Shown here: in pieces, positions 7,600 to 14,969 of the stretch | How positions within the stretch are numbered: the first letter of the stretch is position 1 | Layout: each line of letters starts with the position of its first letter | From: Phycisphaerales bacterium | Lineage (GTDB): Bacteria; Planctomycetota; Phycisphaerae; Phycisphaerales; UBA1924 | Assembly: GCA_020847175.1 (NCBI GenBank) | Contig: JADLCM010000029.1 | Location: 1-38,619 of the forward strand | Length of the DNA stretch: 38,619 nucleotides | Direction of reading: 5' to 3' | Notes under the pieces: generated by a model | Told to the model about the DNA's origin: nothing | What the model saw: the letters and a program-made list of their open reading frames with translations, nothing else | Databases searched by the model: none | Position numbers and translations under genes: made by a program

Positions 7600-9117
7600 T
7601 CACCCCCACACCCCGTGCACGCACCAATCACCCGAGTCGAGGTCTCGAAAGACCCACAACCACAGGCCCTGCTCGTTCTGCACCCTGAAGTAGTCGCGCT
7701 GGGCCTCACGCGAAACCCACCACTCGCCGCCGATCCGCTCCGGCCCCAGGCACGCGATGATGCCGTGCGACCCATCGCGCCACGCCAGGCGAAGCACCGG
7801 CCCCTCTGGGCAGAGCGCCATCACCTCCGCAGGTTCGGGCGGATCAAACATGCGCGAGGGGCGCGGCGGAAACGCACCGGGCACCCCCGGTCCATCCCCC
7901 GCCGGGGCGAGCGCCCGCTCTGTGCTCCAGGCACGCTCGGGGCGATGGCTCGCACGGTGTGCGAACCGGCGCACGCGCTCCGCACCCAGCCGGCTCGCGA
8001 CAATCTCAAGCGCCTGGGCCACCTCGAAACTCGGCTTCTCCCGGGCCGAGCCCGGCGCCAGGCCGGGAATGGTCTCCTGCTCGTGCGTGATGGGCATCAC
8101 TTCAAGCGCCCGCAACTCAATGAACTCGATGCCCGCCCCGAGATGCAGGCGCTCCAGGTGCGGACGCAGCAGGCTCCACAGGTGCGTCCGCGACCGCGTG
8201 GGGCGCGACAGGCCCAGGCATATGCTCGCGGGTGAAGCCCCAAGGCGCGTAAAGCGAGCCTCCAGGCGCGTCACGCCGCACTCGCGTCCCTGAAGCTGCA
8301 CCGTGAGCCCCGCCAGCAGGTGCTTCACGCCCTCGGCGACCGACTCCCACCGCGTCGTGCCCCCGGGCATCTCCAGAACCGCGACGGGTGAATCCGCCGG
8401 GGCTGTCCCATGCACCGACTCGGGCATATCCCCCAGCGCCTGGTCAATCCGTCGCACGATCTCGGGCCCGTAGCGCCCCGGGAGCGCGATGCGCGGCAGG
8501 TCGAGCACCTGCCCGATCGTCCGCACGCCGATCTCCTCCAGCGCCCCCACGACCTCCGGCTCGATACGGAGCGCCCACGGCGGCAGCGCCCCGATCGCCT
8601 CACGCTCCCCCCCGGGCTCGACGCATGTCACGCCCTCCGGGCCGGCGTGCGCCACGCCCCACGCCGCTCCCACCGTGCCGGCCACGGCGACACGGGCAGT
8701 CAGGCCGAAGCGGCGCATCGCCCCCGCCAGCCCCGACGCCAAGCCCCGTTCTCCGCCGGGGTGCAGATGTTCGCACCCGCTGATATCGAGGAGCACGCAC
8801 GTCGGCGGGTCGGCCCGCGACCGCGGCGACCAGCGCAGGCACCATCGGGCCAGGGCCCCGAGCGCCGCCTCATCGCCCGCCGGGTCGTGCGGGATCGTGA
8901 TGCAGGCCATGCCCCCCAGCAGGGCCCGCGCGTGCGCCAGCGTCATCCCGCAGCGCACTCCCGAAGCGCACGCCGCCGCGCACGCGTGGACAACCACCTG
9001 CCCGCGCACGCCCGTCTCCACCACCAGCGCCGCGCCGCCCACGCCTTCACGACGCCGCCGCCTCACGGTTCGTTCCACCGGCCACAGCGGCAGGTACAGG
9101 CACAAGACCCGACGCAT
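7600..9117 (-). CDS. imuB: ImuB, Y-family polymerase homologue
   Basis: 505 residues. ImuB links ImuA and DnaE2 to the beta clamp in the mutasome and usually lacks polymerase activity. The start MRRVLCLYLPLWPVER matches ImuB, where the first catalytic Asp of Y-family enzymes is lost. CVLLDISGCEHLHPGGE marks the palm, and the helix-hairpin-helix region follows at IGVRTIGQVLDLPRIALPGRYG. The C-terminal third is the divergent ImuB tail ending WCVHGVWG. The ATG at 9117 is preferred over an upstream one at 9207 because the family starts with the LCL-x-LP strand. The gene overlaps imuA by 71 nt in another frame and is followed at once by dnaE2. Confidence 0.92.
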   Translation of the reverse strand: MRRVLCLYLPLWPVERTVRRRRREGVGGAALVVETGVRGQVVVHACAAACASGVRCGMTLAHARALLGGMACITIPHDPAGDEAALGALARWCLRWSPRSRADPPTCVLLDISGCEHLHPGGERGLASGLAGAMRRFGLTARVAVAGTVGAAWGVAHAGPEGVTCVEPGGEREAIGALPPWALRIEPEVVGALEEIGVRTIGQVLDLPRIALPGRYGPEIVRRIDQALGDMPESVHGTAPADSPVAVLEMPGGTTRWESVAEGVKHLLAGLTVQLQGRECGVTRLEARFTRLGASPASICLGLSRPTRSRTHLWSLLRPHLERLHLGAGIEFIELRALEVMPITHEQETIPGLAPGSAREKPSFEVAQALEIVASRLGAERVRRFAHRASHRPERAWSTERALAPAGDGPGVPGAFPPRPSRMFDPPEPAEVMALCPEGPVLRLAWRDGSHGIIACLGPERIGGEWWVSREAQRDYFRVQNEQGLWLWVFRDLDSGDWCVHGVWG

Positions 9118-9754
9118 CGTCCCACTCCACCACCGCCCTGGACTCCAACCCCGGGCGATGCTTGTTGCGTATCGCGACCACGCTCCATCGCGGACGCTCC
9201 GACTCACCGGGGCAACTCGCGACCACCCACCGCGTCGCTGCCGCGCTCAGCTCCCCGCGTTCTCCCAAGGTCCGCAGCAGCAGGCCCATGCCACCGCCCG
9301 CCGCCGCCGCGAGCTGCAGCCGACGTGTGTGCTCCAGCGAAAAGCCGCGCCCGTCCCCGATGACGACCAGGCGCGACGATGACCGCAGCAAGACGTCCAT
9401 CGCCCACACGCGCGACGGCTCATCCGGGGCATCAACCAGCACGCTCGCCCCCAGCACCGCCGGCTGCCTGTTCAGCAGCAGCGGGCACGGCCAGCAGCAG
9501 CGCCCGACCCACACGACCTGATGCGCATGACCCGAGGCCAGCGCCCCCAGCACCACCCCGGCAACCGGCGCGAGCGCCGGCGTCCACTCCGGCTCGGTGC
9601 TCCCGGCCGGCACGCCCCCGATCCATTCATGGACCTCGCCCATCGGCAACCCGACACCCAGTGCGGTCCGAATCGACGGCGCGCAAGGCCCCGGGCCTGG
9701 GGCGGCAATCCGTTCTCGAAGCGCGGCAATGATGGGCGATCGGTCCACGACCAT
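9047..9754 (-). CDS. imuA: ImuA-like RecA-fold protein
   Basis: 235 residues. ImuA is a RecA/SulA-like accessory factor of ImuB/DnaE2 mutagenesis. The sequence has the family layout: GLPMGEVHEWIGG near residue 35, a hydrophobic strand QVVWVGRCCWPCP, LVVIGDGRGFSLEHTRRLQLAAAAGGG, and the strand pair GLLLRTLGE / TRWVVASCPG. No intact Walker A motif is visible (GGVPAGSTEPEW at the expected place), so ATP binding is doubtful, which is common in this family. The main evidence is the resemblance together with position directly ahead of imuB and dnaE2. It begins 32 nt after the SRAP stop codon. Confidence 0.82.
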   Translation of the reverse strand: MVVDRSPIIAALRERIAAPGPGPCAPSIRTALGVGLPMGEVHEWIGGVPAGSTEPEWTPALAPVAGVVLGALASGHAHQVVWVGRCCWPCPLLLNRQPAVLGASVLVDAPDEPSRVWAMDVLLRSSSRLVVIGDGRGFSLEHTRRLQLAAAAGGGMGLLLRTLGERGELSAAATRWVVASCPGESERPRWSVVAIRNKHRPGLESRAVVEWDDASGLVPVPAAVAGGTNREAAAS

Positions 9755-9786
9755 ACCCTATCATACACCGATCAACAATACAATCA

Positions 9787-10509
9787 TTATCCGAACAAAG
9801 TTCCTGTATCCCCTTGTGATTCAACAGGTTGAATCAGCGTGGAATCGTCTGCCTTCGGGCTGTTCACCCGTCGAGAGACCTCATGAGCCGCCAGCGCCCC
9901 TTCAGGCCCGGGGCGCAGCAACCCCGCGATGTGATCCGGGCCCGAGCCCGGGTCCAGCCAGCACCCGGCGTCCCGCGTATTGAGCATCAGCGGCATCCGA
10001 TCGTGCATTGCGCGCATGAACGCATTGGGAGGCGTGGTGATGATGCAGAACACTCCATCCCCGCCCGGAGCATGCTCCCAGAGCCCCCCCAGCAGCAGAA
10101 CCGCCGGCTCACCCGGTGCCGCGCGAGGCGTGATGTACATCGGACGCCGCGATGCGGGCGAATCCCCCGTCCACTCATAGAACCCGCTGACCGGCACGAT
10201 GCAGCGCCGCGAGCGGAACGCCTCGCGAAACGTCGGGCGCGTCGCCACGGTCTCAGCGCGGGCGTTGATGAGCACTGATGCTGACGGCGCCGCGCGCGCC
10301 GCCGCGGCGCGTGTGCCCGGCGCCGCGAACCCCCAGCGCAGCATCGCCAGCGCGTGCCCCGGAGCGTCCCCGGGGCCCGCACGCACGACCGGCGCATGCT
10401 GGGTGGGCGCGACGTTGAACCGCAGCGGAAGATCAACCGACGGAGACGTCAGCGAAAGCAGGCGATGCAGTTCGCTCCAGGTGAACCGATGCGTAAACCT
10501 GCCGCACAT
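9787..10509 (-). CDS. SRAP family protein (YedK/HMCES-like)
   Basis: 240 residues. SRAP proteins form a thiazolidine crosslink between Cys2 and abasic sites in single-stranded DNA, shielding them from breakage and mutagenic bypass. Catalytic residues are visible: Cys2 in MCGRFTHRFTW, Asn32 in RFNVAPTQ, Glu112 in VPVSGFYEW and His169 in MRAMHDRMP. The start at 10509 is fixed by the chemistry, since Cys2 must become N-terminal after Met removal; the same frame stays open far upstream but that part is unlike any protein. The ribosome binding site is weak. It lies immediately upstream of imuA-imuB-dnaE2 on the same strand. SRAP genes are known from family surveys to occur near SOS and translesion genes. 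Confidence 0.95.
   Translation of the reverse strand: MCGRFTHRFTWSELHRLLSLTSPSVDLPLRFNVAPTQHAPVVRAGPGDAPGHALAMLRWGFAAPGTRAAAARAAPSASVLINARAETVATRPTFREAFRSRRCIVPVSGFYEWTGDSPASRRPMYITPRAAPGEPAVLLLGGLWEHAPGGDGVFCIITTPPNAFMRAMHDRMPLMLNTRDAGCWLDPGSGPDHIAGLLRPGPEGALAAHEVSRRVNSPKADDSTLIQPVESQGDTGTLFG
9817..9836. promoter_or_regulatory. Perfect 20-bp palindrome upstream of imuA, operator candidate
   Basis: TGATTCAACAGGTTGAATCA: 9-bp arms around AG, perfect. It lies inside the last codons of the SRAP gene (encoding LIQPVES), 63-82 bp upstream of the imuA start. Between it and imuA the DNA is A/T-rich, with GTTCGGATAATGATTG and GTATGATAG on the minus strand offering -10-like sequences. The symmetry and position fit a repressor operator such as a LexA site, but this sequence is not a LexA box I know. 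Confidence 0.4.
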
Positions 10510-10571
10510 GCAGGAGGATACTCCCCCCCTCGCGGGCGCCATCGCCACGCGCGCTCCGCGACATCGCACGT

Positions 10572-11156
10572 CTACCTGTCCTTGTGGTTCCCGCCGAACA
10601 GGTCCCAGAGCAGGCGGATCGATCGCACGCGCCAGACGCCGTCCTGCTCGCGGTCCCAGTCCAGTTCCCACCAGGTCGGTGTGCCCGGGCCTTCGTCGGC
10701 CCGGCCCGTGACGTTGACCTGGGTCTTGGCGATGGTCGGCGTCTCGACGTGGGCCCGGACCTCCCGGATCGCGTACTCCGCCACGCGGAACGTCGCCCCG
10801 CCCACGCTGTACTGCCCGCCGCGCGCCGCGGCCTCCTCGATCATCGCGATGAATGCCTCTCGCTCCCAGCGCCCATAAGCCCGGGCGTAGCCCCCTTCGG
10901 CGGTGAGTTCGCGCACGGTCCGGTGATCGGCGCTCGCCACGGCCCCGATCAGGCGCCGGGTCTGTGCCGCGAGCATCTCCCGGGTGGTCACGACCCGCGA
11001 AGCGAGCAGCACGACCGCTCCCCCGAGCCCCGTCAGCAGGCCGACCGCCGGCCAGCGCTGCGTACGGCCCCGCAGCCAGTGCCAGCACACCAGCGCGGCC
11101 GCGACAAGCACCCCCGCCACCGGCCAGGGGTTTTCAAGAAACAGGTGCGGCAGCAT
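10572..11156 (-). CDS. Membrane-anchored protein with an NTF2-like domain, function unknown
   Basis: About 194 residues. Two N-terminal hydrophobic segments (NPWPVAGVLVAAALVCWHW and WPAVGLLTGLGGAVVLLAS) are followed by a soluble domain of about 130 residues. That domain starts with a helix pattern like SnoaL/NTF2-like folds (RLIGAVASADHRTVRELTAE) and ends with a strand-rich part (WELDWDREQDGVWRVRSIRL). I do not recognise a named family. The ATG at 11156 is preferred because it places LFLENPWPVAG near the N-terminus; an in-frame ATG at 11210 is the alternative, and neither has a clear Shine-Dalgarno sequence. It lies 62 nt upstream of the SRAP gene on the same strand and could be co-transcribed. 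Confidence 0.7.
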   Translation of the reverse strand: MLPHLFLENPWPVAGVLVAAALVCWHWLRGRTQRWPAVGLLTGLGGAVVLLASRVVTTREMLAAQTRRLIGAVASADHRTVRELTAEGGYARAYGRWEREAFIAMIEEAAARGGQYSVGGATFRVAEYAIREVRAHVETPTIAKTQVNVTGRADEGPGTPTWWELDWDREQDGVWRVRSIRLLWDLFGGNHKDR

Positions 11157-11320
11157 CGGCGCCCGGGGCAGGCGATTGAATGACGGGCCGTGTCCGAGCT
11201 GCGCGAGCATGAACGATCATTGGCGGCACCCGAACGCAGAACACAGGCACCCACCCCGTTGCCGGGGTACAAGCGCTGCGACCGAATGAACCCGGCACGG
11301 CCCGCCTCGCGGCGCGCGAG

Positions 11321-12388
11321 TTACTCCCCGCCGCCCTCGGGCGTGGCCCGGCGGCTCACACGCAGACGCACGAACCTGCTCGGCGCATCCCACGAGATTC
11401 CGGGCGGAAGGAACCGGCGGAGCTCGACCTGGCGGGTCAAGACCGCGGAATCGGTCCCTCCCGCCAGCGCCGCCTCGATCTCGCTCGGCAGCAGCTCAAC
11501 CTCGGCCACGACCTGATATTGAAAACTCCCGCCAAGCCCCGTCTGGTCCACAAGGTCGCTCGGACCCGTCAGCGTCACCTCATCCACTGTCTCGCTGTCC
11601 GGTTCAACCTGGATCTCATAGGTGGAGGCGATGACCGCCGGCAGGCGAATGTGCACCGGCACGGTGGTGAGAACCTTGGAAGACTCCCGCACCCGGCGCG
11701 TGATGGTCACACGCACGCTTCGTGGGTCAATGCGAACCCCCGGGGCGACTTCCTGCGGCATGGCGAGTTCTGCCGCCGAAAGCACCAGCGGGGCCGAGGG
11801 CGTGATGTCATCCAGCGCATCGGCGGGAACGCGGACCCGCACCTCCGGCGCCGCTGCAAAGCCCTTGAACGACTCGCTCGCGAGCAGACGTTGCGGCACG
11901 CTCACGCGCACCGTCGCGGGGTTCGCCTGCGCCGAGAACGCGCTGTCGCCCGGGGGCAGCGGCACCACGACGCGGGCTTCGAGAGAGACCATCCGATCAA
12001 CCGCCAGCGCAAGGGTCGCGGGCTCAACCTCCTGCACCCGCACGCCGGTGCCGGCGAAGTCCGGATGTCGGCTGAGGACCTCGCGAAGGTTGATCGTGGA
12101 TTCGCCCGGGTCGCCGGAGACATCGCGCCCGGGCACGATCTCGATCCCGCCTGAAACCCGGTCCAGCACCTTGGCGATCGACGTTGATGGGCCCTGCACC
12201 CGGAGCGTGCGGATCACGCCCGTCCATTCCGAACCCGTGAGCGACACGGTGAGGTCCGGGGTCGCCGTCACCCGCAGACGAACATTCTGGCGCGTGTCGC
12301 TCCGCAGGCTCTCGCCCTCGGCGAACGCCCACACCAGCAGCGTCACCAGCGTGACCAGCACAATGGTCCAGACGCGCGACCCGGTCAC
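11321..12388 (-). CDS. YbbR/CdaR-like domain protein
   Basis: 355 residues. One N-terminal membrane segment (VWTIVLVTLVTLLVWAFAEG, residues 6-25) is followed by an extracytoplasmic region of repeated beta-rich modules of about 80 residues. These have YbbR-like signatures such as RLRVTATPDL, VRVTITRRVRES and PVHIRLP...YEIQVEPDSETVDEVTLTGP. In Firmicutes the equivalent CdaR binds and modulates the diadenylate cyclase CdaA. Its ATG overlaps the cdaA stop by 4 nt (ATGA), which indicates coupled translation and supports this partner assignment. The Pro/Gly/Glu-rich C-terminus is short. Regulation of CdaA in this organism is inferred. Confidence 0.85.
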   Translation of the reverse strand: MTGSRVWTIVLVTLVTLLVWAFAEGESLRSDTRQNVRLRVTATPDLTVSLTGSEWTGVIRTLRVQGPSTSIAKVLDRVSGGIEIVPGRDVSGDPGESTINLREVLSRHPDFAGTGVRVQEVEPATLALAVDRMVSLEARVVVPLPPGDSAFSAQANPATVRVSVPQRLLASESFKGFAAAPEVRVRVPADALDDITPSAPLVLSAAELAMPQEVAPGVRIDPRSVRVTITRRVRESSKVLTTVPVHIRLPAVIASTYEIQVEPDSETVDEVTLTGPSDLVDQTGLGGSFQYQVVAEVELLPSEIEAALAGGTDSAVLTRQVELRRFLPPGISWDAPSRFVRLRVSRRATPEGGGE

Positions 12389-13299
12389 CCTTGGCCTCCT
12401 TCACCCGAAGGCGTTTCCGCGCCGTTCGGCGGGGGCGGAAGCCCTGCCCCCGTCCGACGGTGCTCCAGGCGCAGCCGGAACGACAGTTCGCGCCGAAGTT
12501 CCTCGGGTGCAAGCGGCTTGGACAGCCTCATCCGCTCCGCGATGCGGATGTAGCCCGTTTCCTCGCTCACCACCACCACCAGGGCGTCCGTCTCTTTCGT
12601 CACCCCCACCGCCGCCCGGTGCCGCGAGCCGAGCTCGGCGCTGGGCATGTCCTGCGGTTCGGCCAGCGGCAGCTGCACCCCCGCAGCCCGGACCGTCGCA
12701 CCACGGATGACCACCGCGAGGTCATGCAGGGCCGAGCCGGGGTAGAAAATGGTCTTGAGGAGCGACGCCGAGACCTTGCCGTCAATCCGCGTCCCCTCGC
12801 CGCCGAGCCCGCCGAGGCCCACCTGGCGCTCGATCACCATGATCGCGCCGGTGCGCGACGCGCTGAACTCCTTGGCCGCGTCCGTAATCGCATTGACCGT
12901 GTCCTCGATCTCCCCGGGGGTCGTGCGGAAGAACGTCCCCTCGCCGAGCCGGATCAGTGCCCGCCGGAGTTCGGGCTGAAACACCACCACCAGGCCGATG
13001 GCGACGATGGCAAGAAACCGATCTGAGAGAAAGTTGATGCGCTGGAAGGCCGCGTCGCCCCCCAGCACCCGAAGCAGGATCGTGCCGAAGACCAGGATGA
13101 AGATCAGCACCGCGACGCCCCGAAGCGCCCCCGCCGCCCGCGTGCCTTTCACGAACCGCGTGATGCCGAAAATCACCAGCCAGATGAGCACCAGCTCGAC
13201 CACCACCTCGCGCGGGTCGTAGCTGCGCACTCGCTCCAGCAGGGCTTGGATTCGGGAAAGAAAGTTCACCGGACGGGTCACTCCGAGCGCCCCCTCCAT
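12385..13299 (-). CDS. cdaA: Membrane diadenylate cyclase CdaA
   Basis: 304 residues. Makes c-di-AMP from two ATP. Three membrane segments are visible (residues about 33-50, 66-86 and 103-117), followed by the DAC domain. Typical motifs are ALIRLGEGTFF, AITDAAKEFSASRTGAIMVIER, the G-S-R-H-R motif at 234-238 and VVVVSEETGYI. The usual H-D-G-A-V metal/nucleotide motif reads H-D-L-A-V at 202-206 (codons GAC CTC GCG), so the metal-binding Asp is kept but the Gly is Leu. The ATG at 13299 is chosen because the upstream open frame is low-complexity and overlaps the divergent gene. Overlap with ybbR by 4 nt indicates an operon. The C-terminal tail is Pro-rich. Confidence 0.93.
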   Translation of the reverse strand: MEGALGVTRPVNFLSRIQALLERVRSYDPREVVVELVLIWLVIFGITRFVKGTRAAGALRGVAVLIFILVFGTILLRVLGGDAAFQRINFLSDRFLAIVAIGLVVVFQPELRRALIRLGEGTFFRTTPGEIEDTVNAITDAAKEFSASRTGAIMVIERQVGLGGLGGEGTRIDGKVSASLLKTIFYPGSALHDLAVVIRGATVRAAGVQLPLAEPQDMPSAELGSRHRAAVGVTKETDALVVVVSEETGYIRIAERMRLSKPLAPEELRRELSFRLRLEHRRTGAGLPPPPNGAETPSGEGGQG

Positions 13300-13356
13300 C
13301 CGGGCGGTCCGCGAGTGTATCGGCGCGCCCGGGGCCGCAGCGGTACCATCGCGCGC

Positions 13357-13629
13357 ATGACCTACACCATCCGGCGGGTGGATGCCACCCCCAACCCCAA
13401 CGCCTTGAAGTTCGTCGTCGAACCCTCCCCCGGCCCGACGCCCCGCAGCTACCGATCCGCCCCGCCGGCGGGCAGCGACCCCCTTGCCGAGGCGATCTTC
13501 GCGCTGCCGGGTGTCGTCAACCTGCTGATTCACGACGGATGGATCACCGTGAGCAAGTCCGCCGAAACACCCTGGCCGGCGCTGCGGCGCGCGGTCGAAG
13601 GTGTGCTGGCCCGCGAGAGGGCGCCGTGA
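13357..13629 (+). CDS. NifU N-terminal-like (Nfu_N) small protein
   Basis: 90 residues. The sequence DATPNPNALKFVVEPS is the hallmark of the Nfu/NifU N-terminal domain, and PLAEAIFALPGVVNLLIHDGWITVSK completes the alpha/beta fold. There is no cysteine and no C-terminal CxxC Nfu domain, so it cannot itself hold an Fe-S cluster; an accessory or partner-binding role is inferred. The ATG at 13357 begins just before the conserved domain; an upstream in-frame start at 13246 would overlap the divergent cdaA and is rejected. The stop codon overlaps the GTG of mutY, so the two are probably translated together, notable because MutY is a 4Fe-4S enzyme. Confidence 0.85.
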   Translation: MTYTIRRVDATPNPNALKFVVEPSPGPTPRSYRSAPPAGSDPLAEAIFALPGVVNLLIHDGWITVSKSAETPWPALRRAVEGVLARERAP

Positions 13630-14825
13630 CCCCGGCCCGTTCGGCGCGCGCCTCTGCTGCCGGCGCTTCACGCGCGGGCTCCGGACGATCGGCCGCACGC
13701 GCTGCCGACCTCTGCCGGCGCATCGCCTCGTGGTTCACGCACGCGGCCCGCCCCCTCCCGTGGCGTGTGACGCCGCGCGACCCCTACCTCTCTCTCCTCT
13801 CCGAGTTCATGCTCCAGCAGACTCAGGTTGCCCGCGTACTCCAGAAATGGCCCGCCTTCGTCGCCCGTTTCCCCACGCTCCGCGACCTTGCCGAGGCCGA
13901 TGAGCAGGACGTGCTCGCCGCGTGGTCGGGGCTCGGCTACTACCGGCGTGCCAGGCTGCTCCACGGTGCATCGCGCGAGATCTTCTCTCGATACGCGGCC
14001 CGGGTCCCCTGCGGGCTCGCCGACCTTCGCTCGCTGCCCGGGGTGGGGCGCTACACGGCGGGCGCCATCGCATCCATCGTCTACAGCCGGCCCGCGCCCA
14101 TCGTGGACGGCAACGTCAGGCGCGTCCTGCTCCGCGTCGAGGGAAGGGACCTCTCCCCAGCCTCCGCCGACCGCTGGGCCTGGGTTCGAGCCGACGAACT
14201 CGCCCAGATCGCGCACGCGCGGGCCGACGTCGGCGCTTTCAACGAAGGCCTCATGGAGCTCGGCGCGACGATCTGCACGCCTCGCGCCCCGCGCTGCGCC
14301 GAATGCCCCCTCCGATCCATGTGCCGTGCCCGGTCCTCGGGCCGGATCAACCGCATCCCTCGACCGGCGCGGCGCGTGCCGGTTCAGACGATCCACGTCA
14401 CGTCGCTCGTGATGACAAAGGCGGACCAGGTGCTGCTCTGTCGGCGTCCCCCCACCGGGCTCTGGGCAGACTTGTGGCAGCCCCCTTCTCTCGAACTCGA
14501 CGGTCGCTTCGCCCGGGAGTCAGAGATCGCCGCCCGGGCCCGCGAACTGGCGCCGGGCGCGCCCCCCCCGCGACTCCTGCGCGCAGGAACCTTTGACCAC
14601 CAGACGACGCACCGGCGCGTCCGCTTTGAGGTGTGGCACGCCTCCGCTCCCGCATCGGCACGCGCCCCGCGAGGCATGAGATACGTAGCCTCCGGAGAAC
14701 GGTCCGCCTTCGGCCTCTCCAACGCGCACGCCCGAGCCCTCGCGCTCGCGGCCCGCGCCTCGGCGGTTCAGGGGACTCCCTCCGCCGCGCACACACAGAC
14801 GCCGAAGGCCCGTCGCCATCGGTAA
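13626..14825 (+). CDS. mutY: A/G-specific adenine glycosylase MutY
   Basis: 399 residues. Removes adenine mispaired with 8-oxoguanine. Motifs: PLPWR at 43-47, catalytic Glu60 in LSEFMLQQTQV, helix-hairpin-helix LPGVGRYTAGAIAS, catalytic Asp161 in IVDGNVRRVL, and a 4Fe-4S loop C217-X6-C224-X2-C227-X5-C233. The C-terminal NUDIX-like domain that reads 8-oxoG is present (VLLCRRPPTGLWADLWQPP, FDHQTTHRRV). The GTG at 13626 overlaps the preceding stop as GTGA with a GAGAGGG Shine-Dalgarno; an earlier in-frame ATG at 13539 would add a frame-shadow of the NifU-like gene. About 25 Ala/Arg/Ser-rich residues precede the catalytic domain. Confidence 0.95.
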   Translation: MTPARSARASAAGASRAGSGRSAARAADLCRRIASWFTHAARPLPWRVTPRDPYLSLLSEFMLQQTQVARVLQKWPAFVARFPTLRDLAEADEQDVLAAWSGLGYYRRARLLHGASREIFSRYAARVPCGLADLRSLPGVGRYTAGAIASIVYSRPAPIVDGNVRRVLLRVEGRDLSPASADRWAWVRADELAQIAHARADVGAFNEGLMELGATICTPRAPRCAECPLRSMCRARSSGRINRIPRPARRVPVQTIHVTSLVMTKADQVLLCRRPPTGLWADLWQPPSLELDGRFARESEIAARARELAPGAPPPRLLRAGTFDHQTTHRRVRFEVWHASAPASARAPRGMRYVASGERSAFGLSNAHARALALAARASAVQGTPSAAHTQTPKARRHR

Positions 14826-14969
14826 TGGGAGGCTGCCGTGCGGGGGCGCGCACGCATCGCGGCGAACCCTGAAAGGCCCGAACCTCGCCTTCGCGGGCTT
14901 CCCTCCGGAGCGTGCGGCCTCCGGGGCTGAACGCGCTGATATCGTCCGCAGTCCAGCCAAGGAGGACTC

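Noticed and set aside
4712..7693. 993-codon open frame opposite dnaE2
   Set aside because: Arg/His-rich shadow of the dnaE2 coding strand, no family resemblance; dnaE2 on the other strand is unambiguous.
10510..11088. N-terminal extension of the SRAP frame
   Set aside because: It overlaps another gene, is Arg/Gly-rich, and would bury the catalytic Cys2.
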